The position numbers were made by a program, and so were the translations under genes. Source: Moritella yayanosii (GTDB lineage: Bacteria; Pseudomonadota; Gammaproteobacteria; Enterobacterales; Moritellaceae). From it: 64,000 nt of DNA. A model generated the notes under the pieces. It saw only the letters and a program-made list of their open reading frames with translations. It was not told where the DNA came from and ran no database searches. The stretch covers positions 3,410,001 through 3,474,000 of the forward strand of contig NZ_LS483250.1 in assembly GCF_900465055.1 (NCBI RefSeq). Direction: 5' to 3'. Shown here piece after piece: positions 56,331 to 64,000 of the stretch; position 1 is the stretch's first letter; every line of letters begins with the position of its first letter.

Positions 56331-57122
56331 TTATGCCATTTGTTTAAAACTGGTTTTGAGTTCAACCATCAACTGCTGCTGCCAAGCCACTTGGTACAGA
56401 TTGGTTGATTCTACTTTTAACTGCGCCACTTTAAATGCTTCAATTTCAGAAATTTCACGTTGTTGCTGCTGGGCATTATGACTGATTTGTTGGATCTTGA
56501 CGTAATTGTCATGTTCAGGACCATTCTTAATCGCTTCAATACGATCTAAATGTAACTGCACTTCAACCACCATCTGGGTTTTAGGTAGTCGTACTAATAA
56601 ATTGATATCACGGTAACCATTTTGTTTGGGGTTATTAAAACGATTCTTTATTTGTACTATATCGGTTTCTTGTTCGAGTAACTCAAACGCGCTGATTAGC
56701 TGTAGGCTGTTTTTAGCAATCAGTGAACTACGGGCTAAATCGGTGATTTTTTCTACCGCACCATCATGCTTATTGGTGATTTTGGCTTGGGCACGTTCAA
56801 TACTTTTAATGGCTGGGATCACGGCATTGGTTTGTGACATTAATGCGATTTGTTGGGTGAGTGTGGCGAGTTCATCTTGTGCTGCTTTAGCTAATGAATA
56901 AAGCGAATCAAAATCGGAATAAGGTTGAATGATATGAGTGTTACTTATATCAGACAATTGATAAAGGCCGGCTAAGTCTTTGCTTATTTGTGTGCGCACT
57001 CGGTTAGTGGCACTGCCGTTATTAGAGGCTTGATTAAGGCTAAGCATGCTAGCGGCTTCGAGCGGCGCTTTACCGGCTAGCATTAGTACTAGAATTAATG
57101 ATGTTCTGAGAAAGCTATACAT
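56331..57122 (-). CDS. Exported protein with RelA/SpoT-like domain
   Basis: A 263-residue protein with a Sec-type signal (arginine at 6, hydrophobic 8-17, cleavage about EAA at 24). A helical stretch follows (about 70-118). Then come features of the RelA/SpoT synthetase fold: KITDLARSSLI (DxxR, 128-131), IKNRFNNPKQNGYRDINLLVRLP (158-180) and VVEVQLHL (185-192, Glu187). The histidine of the usual YQSLH motif is replaced (GYRDIN). The C-terminus is Gln/Glu-rich and possibly coiled coil. Alarmone synthesis outside the cytoplasm would lack ATP and GTP, so another role is likely. It is monocistronic and convergent with rpoH. Confidence 0.6.
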   Translation of the reverse strand: MYSFLRTSLILVLMLAGKAPLEAASMLSLNQASNNGSATNRVRTQISKDLAGLYQLSDISNTHIIQPYSDFDSLYSLAKAAQDELATLTQQIALMSQTNAVIPAIKSIERAQAKITNKHDGAVEKITDLARSSLIAKNSLQLISAFELLEQETDIVQIKNRFNNPKQNGYRDINLLVRLPKTQMVVEVQLHLDRIEAIKNGPEHDNYVKIQQISHNAQQQQREISEIEAFKVAQLKVESTNLYQVAWQQQLMVELKTSFKQMA

Positions 57123-57388
57123 AGGTATCCTTTTTAAGAAAACGCATTCGCATCATTGTATGTTGATACAGAGTAATAGATGAGTGCGCACTGTCACAAT
57201 TCAAGGTGAGGCAGTGTAAAACTGTGTAAGAAGTGACTAAGCTTGTAAAATAGTGAGAGTGATATCACTTATTTGTGCTGATTCGGTTAATTAACTAGTA
57301 AATATACTGATGCGCTTGTAGTTTATTTAAGTTACAGTGTTCGCGATCACTAACTTCCAATATCGTTTCTATATTTAAGGCTTATTTA

Positions 57389-58033
57389 ATGATGAAAAAA
57401 ACACTAACCGCAATAATGATTGTTGCTGCCCTTACTGGCTGTGCTCGCCAAAATGCGACAACAGGCGAAGAAGAAACGAATACCGCCACCAAGTCTGCGA
57501 TTGGCGGTGCTATTGCGGGTGCATTAATTGGCGCTTCGACAGGTAAGAAAAACGCTGTTTTGTTTGGTGCATTAGGTGGTGCGGCGATTGGCGGTGGTAT
57601 TGGTCATTACTTCGATCGTCAAGAAGAAGAATTACGTCAAGAGCTGATCGGCTCTGGTGTGCAAGTTAAGCGTGTGGGTGAGAATGAATTGCAGTTGATT
57701 ATGGCGAAGGGGATTGGTTTCCAAACCGCGGGTTATAATTTAAGTGGTAATATTTACTCAAGTTTAAACAGCGTGGCTAAAATCCTTAATGAGTATCCTA
57801 AGTCATCACTGCGTATTGTTGGCCACACGGATAGTGTCGGTAGCGCACAATCGAATTTAACACTGTCTGAAGAACGCGCTGAATCTGTCAGTGAGTACCT
57901 CAATAAACGTGGTATCAAATCAGGTCGTTTATCAACGCGTGGTTATGGTGAGCGTCGTCCTATTGCGTCTAATGAGACAAAAAGTGGTCGTGCTGCTAAC
58001 CGTCGTGTAGAAATTAGTATTACTGCTAATTAA
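57389..58033 (+). CDS. OmpA-family lipoprotein (YiaD-like)
   Basis: A 214-residue lipoprotein with lipobox ALTGC (Cys18). A glycine-rich zipper region follows (about 38-75, AIGGAIAGALIGASTGKK, GALGGAAIGGGIGHYFD), then an OmpA C-terminal peptidoglycan-binding domain (about 105-214) with IVGHTDSVGSAQSNLTLSEERAESV and the closing GRAANRRVEISI. It resembles E. coli YiaD and probably tethers outer membrane to cell wall. Two adjacent ATGs (57389, 57392) are both possible. Confidence 0.88.
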   Translation: MMKKTLTAIMIVAALTGCARQNATTGEEETNTATKSAIGGAIAGALIGASTGKKNAVLFGALGGAAIGGGIGHYFDRQEEELRQELIGSGVQVKRVGENELQLIMAKGIGFQTAGYNLSGNIYSSLNSVAKILNEYPKSSLRIVGHTDSVGSAQSNLTLSEERAESVSEYLNKRGIKSGRLSTRGYGERRPIASNETKSGRAANRRVEISITAN

Positions 58034-58188
58034 TTAGCAGTAAGCATATAGGCATGACCAGTTGACGTTATATTTATCGTTGTTGGTTGTACCGAGATCC
58101 GAACCCTGTGTTCGGTTTTTTTATAGCTATAAATTAAAGCGTTCAGCTAATGCAGGAGTAGGGGACATGGTATTTAAATTTTGGATAA

Positions 58189-58224
58189 AAAAAGACCCAG
58201 TTATATAAATAACTGGGTCTTTTT
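58189..58224 (-). terminator. Terminator of the tRNA operon
   Basis: AAAAAGACCCAGTTAT and ATAACTGGGTCTTTTT form a perfect 16-bp stem around ATAA, directly after the 3' end of tRNA-Asn on the minus strand. The preceding region 58034-58188 holds no gene I recognise. Confidence 0.93.
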
Positions 58225-58227
58225 AAT

Positions 58228-58303
58228 TGGCTCCCCTTGCTAGACTTGAACTAGCGACATATGGATTAACAGTCCACCGTTCTACCAACTGAACTAAAGG
58301 GGA
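58228..58303 (-). tRNA. tRNA-Asn (GTT)
   Basis: 76 bases with encoded CCA. The 7-bp acceptor TCCCCTT pairs with AAGGGGA, the D-arm reads AGTTCAGTTGGTAGAAC, the anticodon is GTT in GGACTGTTAATCC, and the T-arm GTTCAAGTC is intact. It is the last gene of the operon, six bases after tRNA-Phe. Confidence 0.96.
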
Positions 58304-58309
58304 ATTATT

Positions 58310-58385
58310 TGGTGCCCGAACCCGGAATTGAACCAGGGACACGAGGATTTTCAATCCTCTGCTCTACCGACTGAGCTATTCGGGC
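58310..58385 (-). tRNA. tRNA-Phe (GAA), copy 4 in transcription order
   Basis: 76 bases with CCA. Acceptor GCCCGAA/TTCGGGC, anticodon GAA in GATTGAAAATC, TTC loop GGTTCAATTCC. The sequence is identical to the other three Phe copies. Part of the first 203-bp unit. Confidence 0.96.
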
Positions 58386-58388
58386 AAA

Positions 58389-58464
<76 letters not shown>

Positions 58465-58512
58465 ACTAAATGCTTTTTCATAAAGATAGTAGTATATCTC
58501 TATTTATTAATA

Positions 58513-58588
58513 TGGTGCCCGAACCCGGAATTGAACCAGGGACACGAGGATTTTCAATCCTCTGCTCTACCGACTGAGCTATTCGGGC
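58513..58588 (-). tRNA. tRNA-Phe (GAA), copy 3 in transcription order
   Basis: Identical in sequence to the copy at 58310-58385 and placed exactly 203 bases from it; belongs to the second repeat unit. Confidence 0.96.
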
Positions 58589-58591
58589 AAA

Positions 58592-58667
<76 letters not shown>

Positions 58668-58715
58668 ACTAAATGCTTTTTCATAAAGATAGTAGTATAT
58701 CTCTATTTATTAATA

Positions 58716-58791
58716 TGGTGCCCGAACCCGGAATTGAACCAGGGACACGAGGATTTTCAATCCTCTGCTCTACCGACTGAGCTATTCGGGC
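58716..58791 (-). tRNA. tRNA-Phe (GAA), copy 2 in transcription order
   Basis: Identical to the other Phe copies; opens the third, partial repeat unit, again 203 bases on. Confidence 0.96.
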
Positions 58792-58794
58792 AAA

Positions 58795-58870
<76 letters not shown>

Positions 58871-58947
58871 ACTAAATGCGTGTCGCATAATATCATCTTC
58901 ATTTAAAAAAACAAGTCAATATTACACTTTTTTATGCTGTCCAATTT

Positions 58948-59023
58948 TGGTGCCCGAACCCGGAATTGAACCAGGGACACGAGGATTTTCAATCCTCTGC
59001 TCTACCGACTGAGCTATTCGGGC
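58948..59023 (-). tRNA. tRNA-Phe (GAA), copy 1 in transcription order
   Basis: First gene of the tRNA operon, identical to the other Phe copies but with its own unrelated 77-base spacer to the next tRNA-Thr and a strong promoter close upstream. Confidence 0.96.
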
Positions 59024-59034
59024 AATGGAGCGCT

Positions 59035-59063
59035 ATTAAATATAATTTAGGTCGTTCAGTCAA
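59035..59063 (-). promoter_or_regulatory. Sigma-70 promoter of the tRNA operon
   Basis: On the minus strand TTGACT (-35), a 17-base spacer, then TTTAAT (-10), followed by the GC-rich discriminator AGCGCTCC just before the first tRNA-Phe. A GC-rich discriminator is typical of stringently controlled stable-RNA promoters. Confidence 0.8.
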
Positions 59064-59148
59064 CTGTTTCGCCAAGTTTAGTGAAAATAATATAGGTTAA
59101 CCCTATGAACTGGCTGATTAACCATCAATACGTGTGTTTTGTTGACGT

Positions 59149-60306
59149 TTAACGGTTAAGTTGACGAAAATGACGGTTTACTGCGGATACATAGTTTTTT
59201 ATATCGGCGCGAGATTGAGTATTAGTGAAACTTTGGTAAACCTCGTAAGAAGATAAGCCATTGATGATGGTGAATGCTTCTTTTTTGTTCTTTGAGAAGG
59301 TTTGCAGCATGTTTTTTGGTCCGGCAATATAACTTGCCAACATGGCATAATAGCGAGATTTAGGGTTGTTTATCCCTTTCAGATACTGTTTATCTAGTAA
59401 AGATAAATAACTGCTGCCAATATCCAGGTTATTATTGTTATTAAATAGCCAGTTTGGTTGCGGTTTAAAGGGATATTTCTTTTGCTGATGAAATACATCT
59501 TGGCCAATAGAACTGGAAATTTGCATTAAGCCAATACGACCCGTGCTGCTGAGTGCATACGGATTAAATAAACTATCAACTTGGATCATGGCGGTGACTA
59601 TGTGGCTATCAATGCTATAGCGTTGCGCTGATTGTTTAATCAGGGTTTGATAACGCTGCATGCGCACCTTGGTATGGTTAGCGGTTAATGTAAACGTCAC
59701 AGCGTCTACTGAACGCCCATTGATCGTTATTTGCTTACGCTGGTGCTGAATAAGATAGTTAGCATAACGAGAGGCGCGCCAATGCCATTTTATGGCTTTG
59801 CCATCATGATCTTTAACTTGTAGATAAAGAAATGGCTTCCCTTTAACTTCAGAGCTATAACTGGTGTAGAAATCTGTGTATGCAGGTTGCTCAGGGGCAA
59901 GTAGAGTGTACTCAATCGCCTGCTTAAGGTATTGCTGACTATTTGGTTGTGCGAGTGTCTCGACACGGACGTTACCTTGTTGAAAGTCGATAATGGAGCG
60001 ACTGCGGTAATCGTTGGTATATTTGATATAGCGATAATTGGTTGAAAACGACCGTTCAGTATCACCCCAAAGGTTGGTTACTTGGCTGCGGTAATTATCT
60101 TGTAAGGTGTTAAGCGCCGTATTGTCTTTGTCGTCGGATTTTTCGGTTTTGGCGCGGTAATTTGGCTGCTGATAAGAAAGTCGTGCTAGCGCTTGAGTGG
60201 TATTATTGAGACTAGCGAGTTCGACTGAATGCTGATAGTCACTTATCGAGCAGGCGCTTAAGACACTGCAACTGACAGCGATTAGTAGTGTGCGGAATAT
60301 TGCCAT
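59149..60306 (-). CDS. mltC: MltC-like membrane-bound lytic transglycosylase with altered active site
   Basis: A 385-residue lipoprotein (lipobox VLSAC, Cys19) with the MltC N-terminal domain (about 60-215) and an SLT-like domain (about 220-385: YSIDSHIVTAMIQVDSLFNPYALSSTGRIGLMQIS). In E. coli MltC the catalytic motif is TESSFNPYA; here it is VDSLFNPYA, so the general acid Glu is Asp244. The later YNGGAG segment reads YIAGPK. The fold seems preserved but activity is doubtful. It lies 63 bases after yggX in the mutY-yggX-mltC order seen in E. coli. Confidence 0.85.
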   Translation of the reverse strand: MAIFRTLLIAVSCSVLSACSISDYQHSVELASLNNTTQALARLSYQQPNYRAKTEKSDDKDNTALNTLQDNYRSQVTNLWGDTERSFSTNYRYIKYTNDYRSRSIIDFQQGNVRVETLAQPNSQQYLKQAIEYTLLAPEQPAYTDFYTSYSSEVKGKPFLYLQVKDHDGKAIKWHWRASRYANYLIQHQRKQITINGRSVDAVTFTLTANHTKVRMQRYQTLIKQSAQRYSIDSHIVTAMIQVDSLFNPYALSSTGRIGLMQISSSIGQDVFHQQKKYPFKPQPNWLFNNNNNLDIGSSYLSLLDKQYLKGINNPKSRYYAMLASYIAGPKNMLQTFSKNKKEAFTIINGLSSYEVYQSFTNTQSRADIKNYVSAVNRHFRQLNR

Positions 60307-60369
60307 GGGACTGATTGGTTCTCTGGGTTAAACTTGCCTAGCGCTAGAGTATCACGCTAGGCAATCGAA

Positions 60370-60639
60370 TTAAGCTTTTGGGGTAAAGCCGTCAATGATC
60401 ACGTCTTGACCTTCAAACAGATATTTGACCATTTCTTGTTCAAGAAATATGCGGTCTTTTTCATCCATCATGTTTAATTTTTTTTCGTTCAGCAGCATAG
60501 TTTGTTTTTGCTGCCATTCAGACCACGCCTCTTGGCAAATATGATCAAAAATACGTTTACCTACTTCACCAGGATAAAGTTGAAAACGTAAACCTTCCGC
60601 TTCTTTTTGTAAGCGTGTGCAGAAAACCATTCTAGCCAT
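60370..60639 (-). CDS. yggX: Fe(2+)-trafficking protein YggX
   Basis: An 89-residue protein implicated in protecting iron-sulfur clusters from oxidation. [31 protein letters not shown] with Cys7, then [17 protein letters not shown] and [13 protein letters not shown] match the family over its full length. It starts one base after the mutY stop, so the two are co-translated. MutY carries a [4Fe-4S] cluster, which fits the pairing. Confidence 0.95.
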   Translation of the reverse strand: MARMVFCTRLQKEAEGLRFQLYPGEVGKRIFDHICQEAWSEWQQKQTMLLNEKKLNMMDEKDRIFLEQEMVKYLFEGQDVIIDGFTPKA

Positions 60640-60640
60640 G

Positions 60641-61714
60641 TTATGCCTCTCTCAATGCTTGAGATGTTAATAATTTTTTAGTTGCAGCTGCTAATCCCAC
60701 AGTTGCCGGGTGCTCTATGTTATACCAAAGAGTCCCTTGAGGTTCCATTATTTGTGTACTTGTTGTGGCAATTATTTCCACTAACAATGGACTAATATCA
60801 AGATGGAAGTGGCTAAATGTATGCCTAAATCCAACTAATTCTTGGGTGCTAAACTCACTAATGCCAAATTTTGCGAGTTGTTCTTCCAGCGATACAGTGT
60901 CATCGCGCTCGGGGAAACACCAGAGACCGCCCCAAATACCCGCCGGTGGTCGTTGCTGTAAGCACACCGTTGAGCCTTGCTTTAGTAATAGCATTTGCAC
61001 CGTTCTCACCGGAATTGTTTTCTTCGGTTTCGGGGTTGGGAATGCAGTTGGGGTGCCCATCGCGCGGGCTTTGCAATCATCATTAACCGGGCAAATATCA
61101 CAATCAGGTCGGCTACGGGTACAAACTGTAGCGCCTAGATCCATCATCACCTGATTATAATCAGCGGTTTGTTGTTGCGGTGTGAGTGCTTCAGATAACG
61201 CCCACAGGGTATTTTCAACAGCCTTCTTACCATACCAACCTTCAATTGCGCCCCAACGGGTTAATACGCGTTTGACGTTGCCATCTAAAATTGGGTGGGG
61301 CTGATTTAATGATAATGACAAGATCGCGCCAGCGGTTGAACGTCCCACGCCGGGTAAGGCTAATACTTGTGCAAACTCGGTTGGGAACTGGCCTTGATAT
61401 TGATCGCGGATCAACTGCGCAGCTTTATGCAAATTACGACCGCGTGCATAATAACCCAGTCCGGTCCATAAGTGTAAAACCTCATCGATGTGCGCATTCG
61501 CCAAATCGGTGACGGTGGGGAATTTTTGCATAAAAGTGGTGAAATAAGGGATCACGGTGCTGACTTGGGTTTGTTGTAACATCACTTCACTTAACCATGT
61601 AGGATAAGGTTCGTGATATTGCTGCCAAGGTAAATCCTTACGGCCAAAGTCTTTAAACCAAGCAAGTACCCGCGGGGCAAATGTGTCTTTATTATTCTCT
61701 AGTAGCGATGTCAT
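60641..61714 (-). CDS. mutY: Adenine DNA glycosylase (MutY)
   Basis: Removes adenine mispaired with 8-oxoguanine. The 357 residues show [24 protein letters not shown] (catalytic Glu region), the helix-hairpin-helix [16 protein letters not shown] with catalytic Asp in [11 protein letters not shown], the [4Fe-4S] ligands [17 protein letters not shown], and a NUDIX-like C-terminal 8-oxoG-recognising domain (about 225-350). First gene of the mutY-yggX-mltC unit, divergent from trmB. Confidence 0.96.
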   Translation of the reverse strand: MTSLLENNKDTFAPRVLAWFKDFGRKDLPWQQYHEPYPTWLSEVMLQQTQVSTVIPYFTTFMQKFPTVTDLANAHIDEVLHLWTGLGYYARGRNLHKAAQLIRDQYQGQFPTEFAQVLALPGVGRSTAGAILSLSLNQPHPILDGNVKRVLTRWGAIEGWYGKKAVENTLWALSEALTPQQQTADYNQVMMDLGATVCTRSRPDCDICPVNDDCKARAMGTPTAFPTPKPKKTIPVRTVQMLLLKQGSTVCLQQRPPAGIWGGLWCFPERDDTVSLEEQLAKFGISEFSTQELVGFRHTFSHFHLDISPLLVEIIATTSTQIMEPQGTLWYNIEHPATVGLAAATKKLLTSQALREA

Positions 61715-61864
61715 CGGGTGTTTTTAGCAAATATGGGGATTTAGGGTGAAATTATGCCACACAAAACTTGCCAAATTCAGCTATCTTTGGATAATGCCCA
61801 AATTAACCGATAAATTTATAATGTTTATGGCGATTAAACTGTCATAACGGCGACTGGATAAAAG

Positions 61865-62590
61865 ATGACTGAACATAAAAGAATTGCGGATCCTGAATTA
61901 ACTGAAGACGGCAAACGCATCCGTAAGATTAGAAGTTTTGTATTACGTGAAGGGCGTTTAACCAAAGGTCAGGACGCCGCGATGAAAGATTTTTGGCCGA
62001 CTATGGGTCTAGATCATGACATGGGAATGCTCGACTTTGCTGAAGTTTTTGGTAACGATAACCCTGTAACATTAGAAATTGGCTTTGGTATGGGCGCATC
62101 GTTAGTCGAGATGGCGGCGGGCTCACCAGAGAAAAACTTTATCGGTATCGAAGTGCATTCACCCGGTGTTGGTGCATGTCTGATGGCTGCGGGTGAACAC
62201 GGCATTACCAACTTGCGCGTATTTTGCCATGATGCAGTTGAAGTATTAGCGGATTGTATCCCTGATACTAGTTTAGGTGGCATGCAGTTATTCTTCCCAG
62301 ATCCTTGGCATAAGAAGCGTCATCACAAACGTCGCATTGTACAAGCAGAATTTGCAGAAAGTATTCGCCAAAAACTTAGCTTAGGTGGTATCTTCCATAT
62401 GGCGACGGACTGGGAACACTACGCCGAGCATATGATTAAAATAATGGCTGTTGCACCAGGTTATGAAAATACCGCAACAGAAGGGAATTTTGTGCCACGT
62501 CCAGACTGGCGTCCATTAACTAAATTCGAACTACGTGGTCACCGTTTAGGGCACGGCGTTTGGGATATTATGTATAAACGTACTAAATAA
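61865..62590 (+). CDS. trmB: tRNA (guanine-46-N7)-methyltransferase (TrmB)
   Basis: Adds m7G at position 46 of tRNA variable loops. The 241 residues show [15 protein letters not shown], the SAM site [47 protein letters not shown] and the closing [17 protein letters not shown]. It is divergent from mutY and followed twelve bases later by yggL, as in E. coli. Confidence 0.96.
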   Translation: MTEHKRIADPELTEDGKRIRKIRSFVLREGRLTKGQDAAMKDFWPTMGLDHDMGMLDFAEVFGNDNPVTLEIGFGMGASLVEMAAGSPEKNFIGIEVHSPGVGACLMAAGEHGITNLRVFCHDAVEVLADCIPDTSLGGMQLFFPDPWHKKRHHKRRIVQAEFAESIRQKLSLGGIFHMATDWEHYAEHMIKIMAVAPGYENTATEGNFVPRPDWRPLTKFELRGHRLGHGVWDIMYKRTK

Positions 62591-62602
62591 TTCGAGGTAA
62601 TA

Positions 62603-62941
62603 ATGGCTAAAAATCGTAATCGTCGTCTACGTAAAAAACTCCATGTTGATGAATTTAAAGAATTGGGTTTTGATCTTTCTTGGGACTTCGCTGAAGGGAC
62701 AACTGACGCGCAAATTGACGCTATCTTAGATGGTTTCATTGCTGAAGTTATCGATCCGAACAAACTGGCTTTTGCTGCTGACGGTAACTTGCAATGGGAT
62801 GGTATGGTTTGTACTGAGACCCACGGTAAATGTACAGAGGAACAACGTGAACAAGTGAAAATTTGGTTAGAAGCAAAAGGTGTTCAAAACCTAATTGTTA
62901 GTCCATTATTTGATTTGTGGTACGGTGAAGAAGGCGAATAA
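62603..62941 (+). CDS. yggL: YggL family protein (DUF469, 50S-associated)
   Basis: A 112-residue protein opening MAKNRNRRLRKKLHVDEFKELGFDLSW, which matches the YggL/DUF469 family, as does LQWDGMVCTETHGKCTEEQREQVKIWLEA. E. coli YggL binds the 50S ribosomal subunit; the exact role is unclear. It follows trmB closely and is probably co-transcribed with it. Confidence 0.93.
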   Translation: MAKNRNRRLRKKLHVDEFKELGFDLSWDFAEGTTDAQIDAILDGFIAEVIDPNKLAFAADGNLQWDGMVCTETHGKCTEEQREQVKIWLEAKGVQNLIVSPLFDLWYGEEGE

Positions 62942-62960
62942 GCCCATTTACTAGTCCCTA

Positions 62961-63003
62961 AAACCGACTGTTTTCAGGTATATCACCTTAACACGGTCGG
63001 TTA
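62961..63003 (+). terminator. Hairpin after yggL
   Basis: AACCGAC (62962-62968) and GTCGGTT (62996-63002) pair around a long loop that includes an AGGT/ACCT pairing; a modest ATTTGTTG follows. It is a weak terminator candidate between yggL and glsA. Confidence 0.5.
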
Positions 63004-63100
63004 TTTGTTGTCTTATGTCTACGCTCGACAGCTGCTATTTTTCCATTGTTGTTCCCGCTTTCTACAGCACATCGAACACCGCATTTTAAATAGGTTATTT

Positions 63101-64000
63101 ATGCTATCTAACGCATCTCTAGAAGAATTGCTCGTCGAAATCCGCCCACTCATTGGCGAAGGTAATGTTGCCAGTTATATTCCAGCGTTAGCGAACGTTA
63201 ATCCCAATCAATTAGGTATTGCTGTGTGCATGGCAAACGGTGATGTGTTTACGGCCGGTGATGCCGATACCCGTTTTTCAATCCAAAGTATTTCCAAAGT
63301 CTTTGCATTGACTGCGGCGTTAACCCGTTTTTCTGAAGATGAATTATGGACCAGGGTGGGACGAGAACCTTCTGGGCAAGCCTACAATTCACTTATTCAA
63401 TTAGAGTTTGAAAAAGGTAAACCGCGTAATCCATTTATTAATGCGGGCGCATTGGTGGTGGCTGATATGTTGCAAAGTCGCCTTTCTGCACCGAAACAAC
63501 GGATGTTGGAATTACTGCGAAAACTGGCTAACTCGACTGATATCTATATTGATCACAATGTGGCAGATTCAGAATTTGAACACATGGCGCGTAATGCGGC
63601 TATCGCTTATTTGATGAAATCACACGGTAACTTTACTAATAGCGTCGAAACGGTATTACAGAGCTATTTTAGCTATTGTGCGATTAATATGAATTGTGTG
63701 GAATTGGCGACTGCCTTCTCATTTTTAGCGAGAAAAGGGATACCTTGTCATCGCAACAAAAGCCTGGTTAGTGAACGTTGTACGCGCCGCTTAAATGCGT
63801 TGTTGGCTACGTGTGGTCTGTATGATGAATCAGGTGATTTTGCTTTCCGTGTCGGCATGCCAGCGAAAAGTGGCGTTGGCGGTGGTATTGCTGCCGTGAT
63901 CCCCGGCGAATTAACGGTTTGTGTGTGGTCGCCAGAACTGAATGATTCAGGTAATTCGTTGGCGGGCACGGCATTGTTAGAGCTGTTTAGTGAACGTTTT
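63101..64000 (+). CDS. glsA: Glutaminase (GlsA), 3' end beyond the window
   Basis: Hydrolyses glutamine to glutamate and ammonia. An open frame of 300 codons runs from ATG 63101 to the window edge without a stop. It begins [30 protein letters not shown] and shows the serine-hydrolase SxxK in [36 protein letters not shown], and [16 protein letters not shown]. Family length is about 305-310, so only a few residues are missing. Strand and position suggest its own transcript after yggL. Confidence 0.93.
   Translation, partial: MLSNASLEELLVEIRPLIGEGNVASYIPALANVNPNQLGIAVCMANGDVFTAGDADTRFSIQSISKVFALTAALTRFSEDELWTRVGREPSGQAYNSLIQLEFEKGKPRNPFINAGALVVADMLQSRLSAPKQRMLELLRKLANSTDIYIDHNVADSEFEHMARNAAIAYLMKSHGNFTNSVETVLQSYFSYCAINMNCVELATAFSFLARKGIPCHRNKSLVSERCTRRLNALLATCGLYDESGDFAFRVGMPAKSGVGGGIAAVIPGELTVCVWSPELNDSGNSLAGTALLELFSERF

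Noticed and set aside
60765..61154. 129-codon plus-strand open frame inside mutY
   Set aside because: Antisense to conserved MutY motifs, including the iron-sulfur cysteines, so it is a shadow.

Overview
The window is a stretch of chromosome from an AT-rich marine gammaproteobacterium. The gene set and order (pilMNOPQ-aroK-aroB-damX-dam-rpe-gph-trpS, ftsY-ftsE-ftsX, metA-metH, selD-mnmH, mutY-yggX-mltC, Dam methylation, OxyR, RpoH) point to the Alteromonadales/Vibrionales side of the class. A psychrophile-rich group such as Moritella or Psychromonas is my best guess, from protein resemblance only. No phage, insertion sequence, plasmid function or CRISPR array is visible.

Layout. 0-5.3 kb is accessory: a UPF0231 gene, an azoreductase, and a tight three-gene operon (AMP-dependent acyl ligase, thermostable-hemolysin-family protein, EamA exporter) facing away from a MarR regulator. 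Between operon and regulator lies a strict 15-bp-period array of nine copies of a TATCTTAAT-like motif. 5.5-15.4 kb holds methionine synthesis (metA, metH), an EamA/AraC pair, selenium use (selD-mnmH) and rsmD. 15.5-24 kb holds ftsYEX, a membrane diguanylate cyclase, an OapA/YtfB-like gene, parC and plsC. 24-30 kb holds rsmC, dapA behind a probable attenuator, two exported DUF1566/Lcl proteins and oxyR. 30-44.6 kb is the conserved mrcA / pilMNOPQ / aroKB / damX / dam / rpe / gph / trpS block.

44.6-54.8 kb is a nitrate/nitrite assimilation island. cobA-nirB-nirD and a fused PP2C phosphatase/Ser-Thr kinase run on the minus strand. A NasA-type nitrate reductase and a fused ferredoxin/NrfD membrane protein run on the plus strand. 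The 404-bp divergent region contains a sigma-54 promoter facing each way and a shared NtrC-like enhancer, so the island is probably switched on by nitrogen limitation. CobA supplies the siroheme precursor for NirB, NasA makes nitrite, and the fused membrane protein probably feeds NasA with quinol electrons.

55-64 kb holds rpoH (separated from ftsYEX), an exported protein with a RelA/SpoT-like fold, an OmpA-type lipoprotein, a tRNA operon built of 203-bp tandem Phe-Thr repeats ending in Asn, an MltC homologue whose catalytic Glu is replaced by Asp, then yggX, mutY, trmB, yggL and glsA, which runs off the right edge.

The observations I rate highest are the 15-bp array with its acyl-ligase/hemolysin-like operon, the divergent sigma-54 nitrate island with its unusual membrane-anchored NasA and kinase/phosphatase, the exported RelA/SpoT-fold protein, the altered MltC active site, and the dapA leader. 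All function calls rest on reading motifs and remembered family sequences; no database search was possible.
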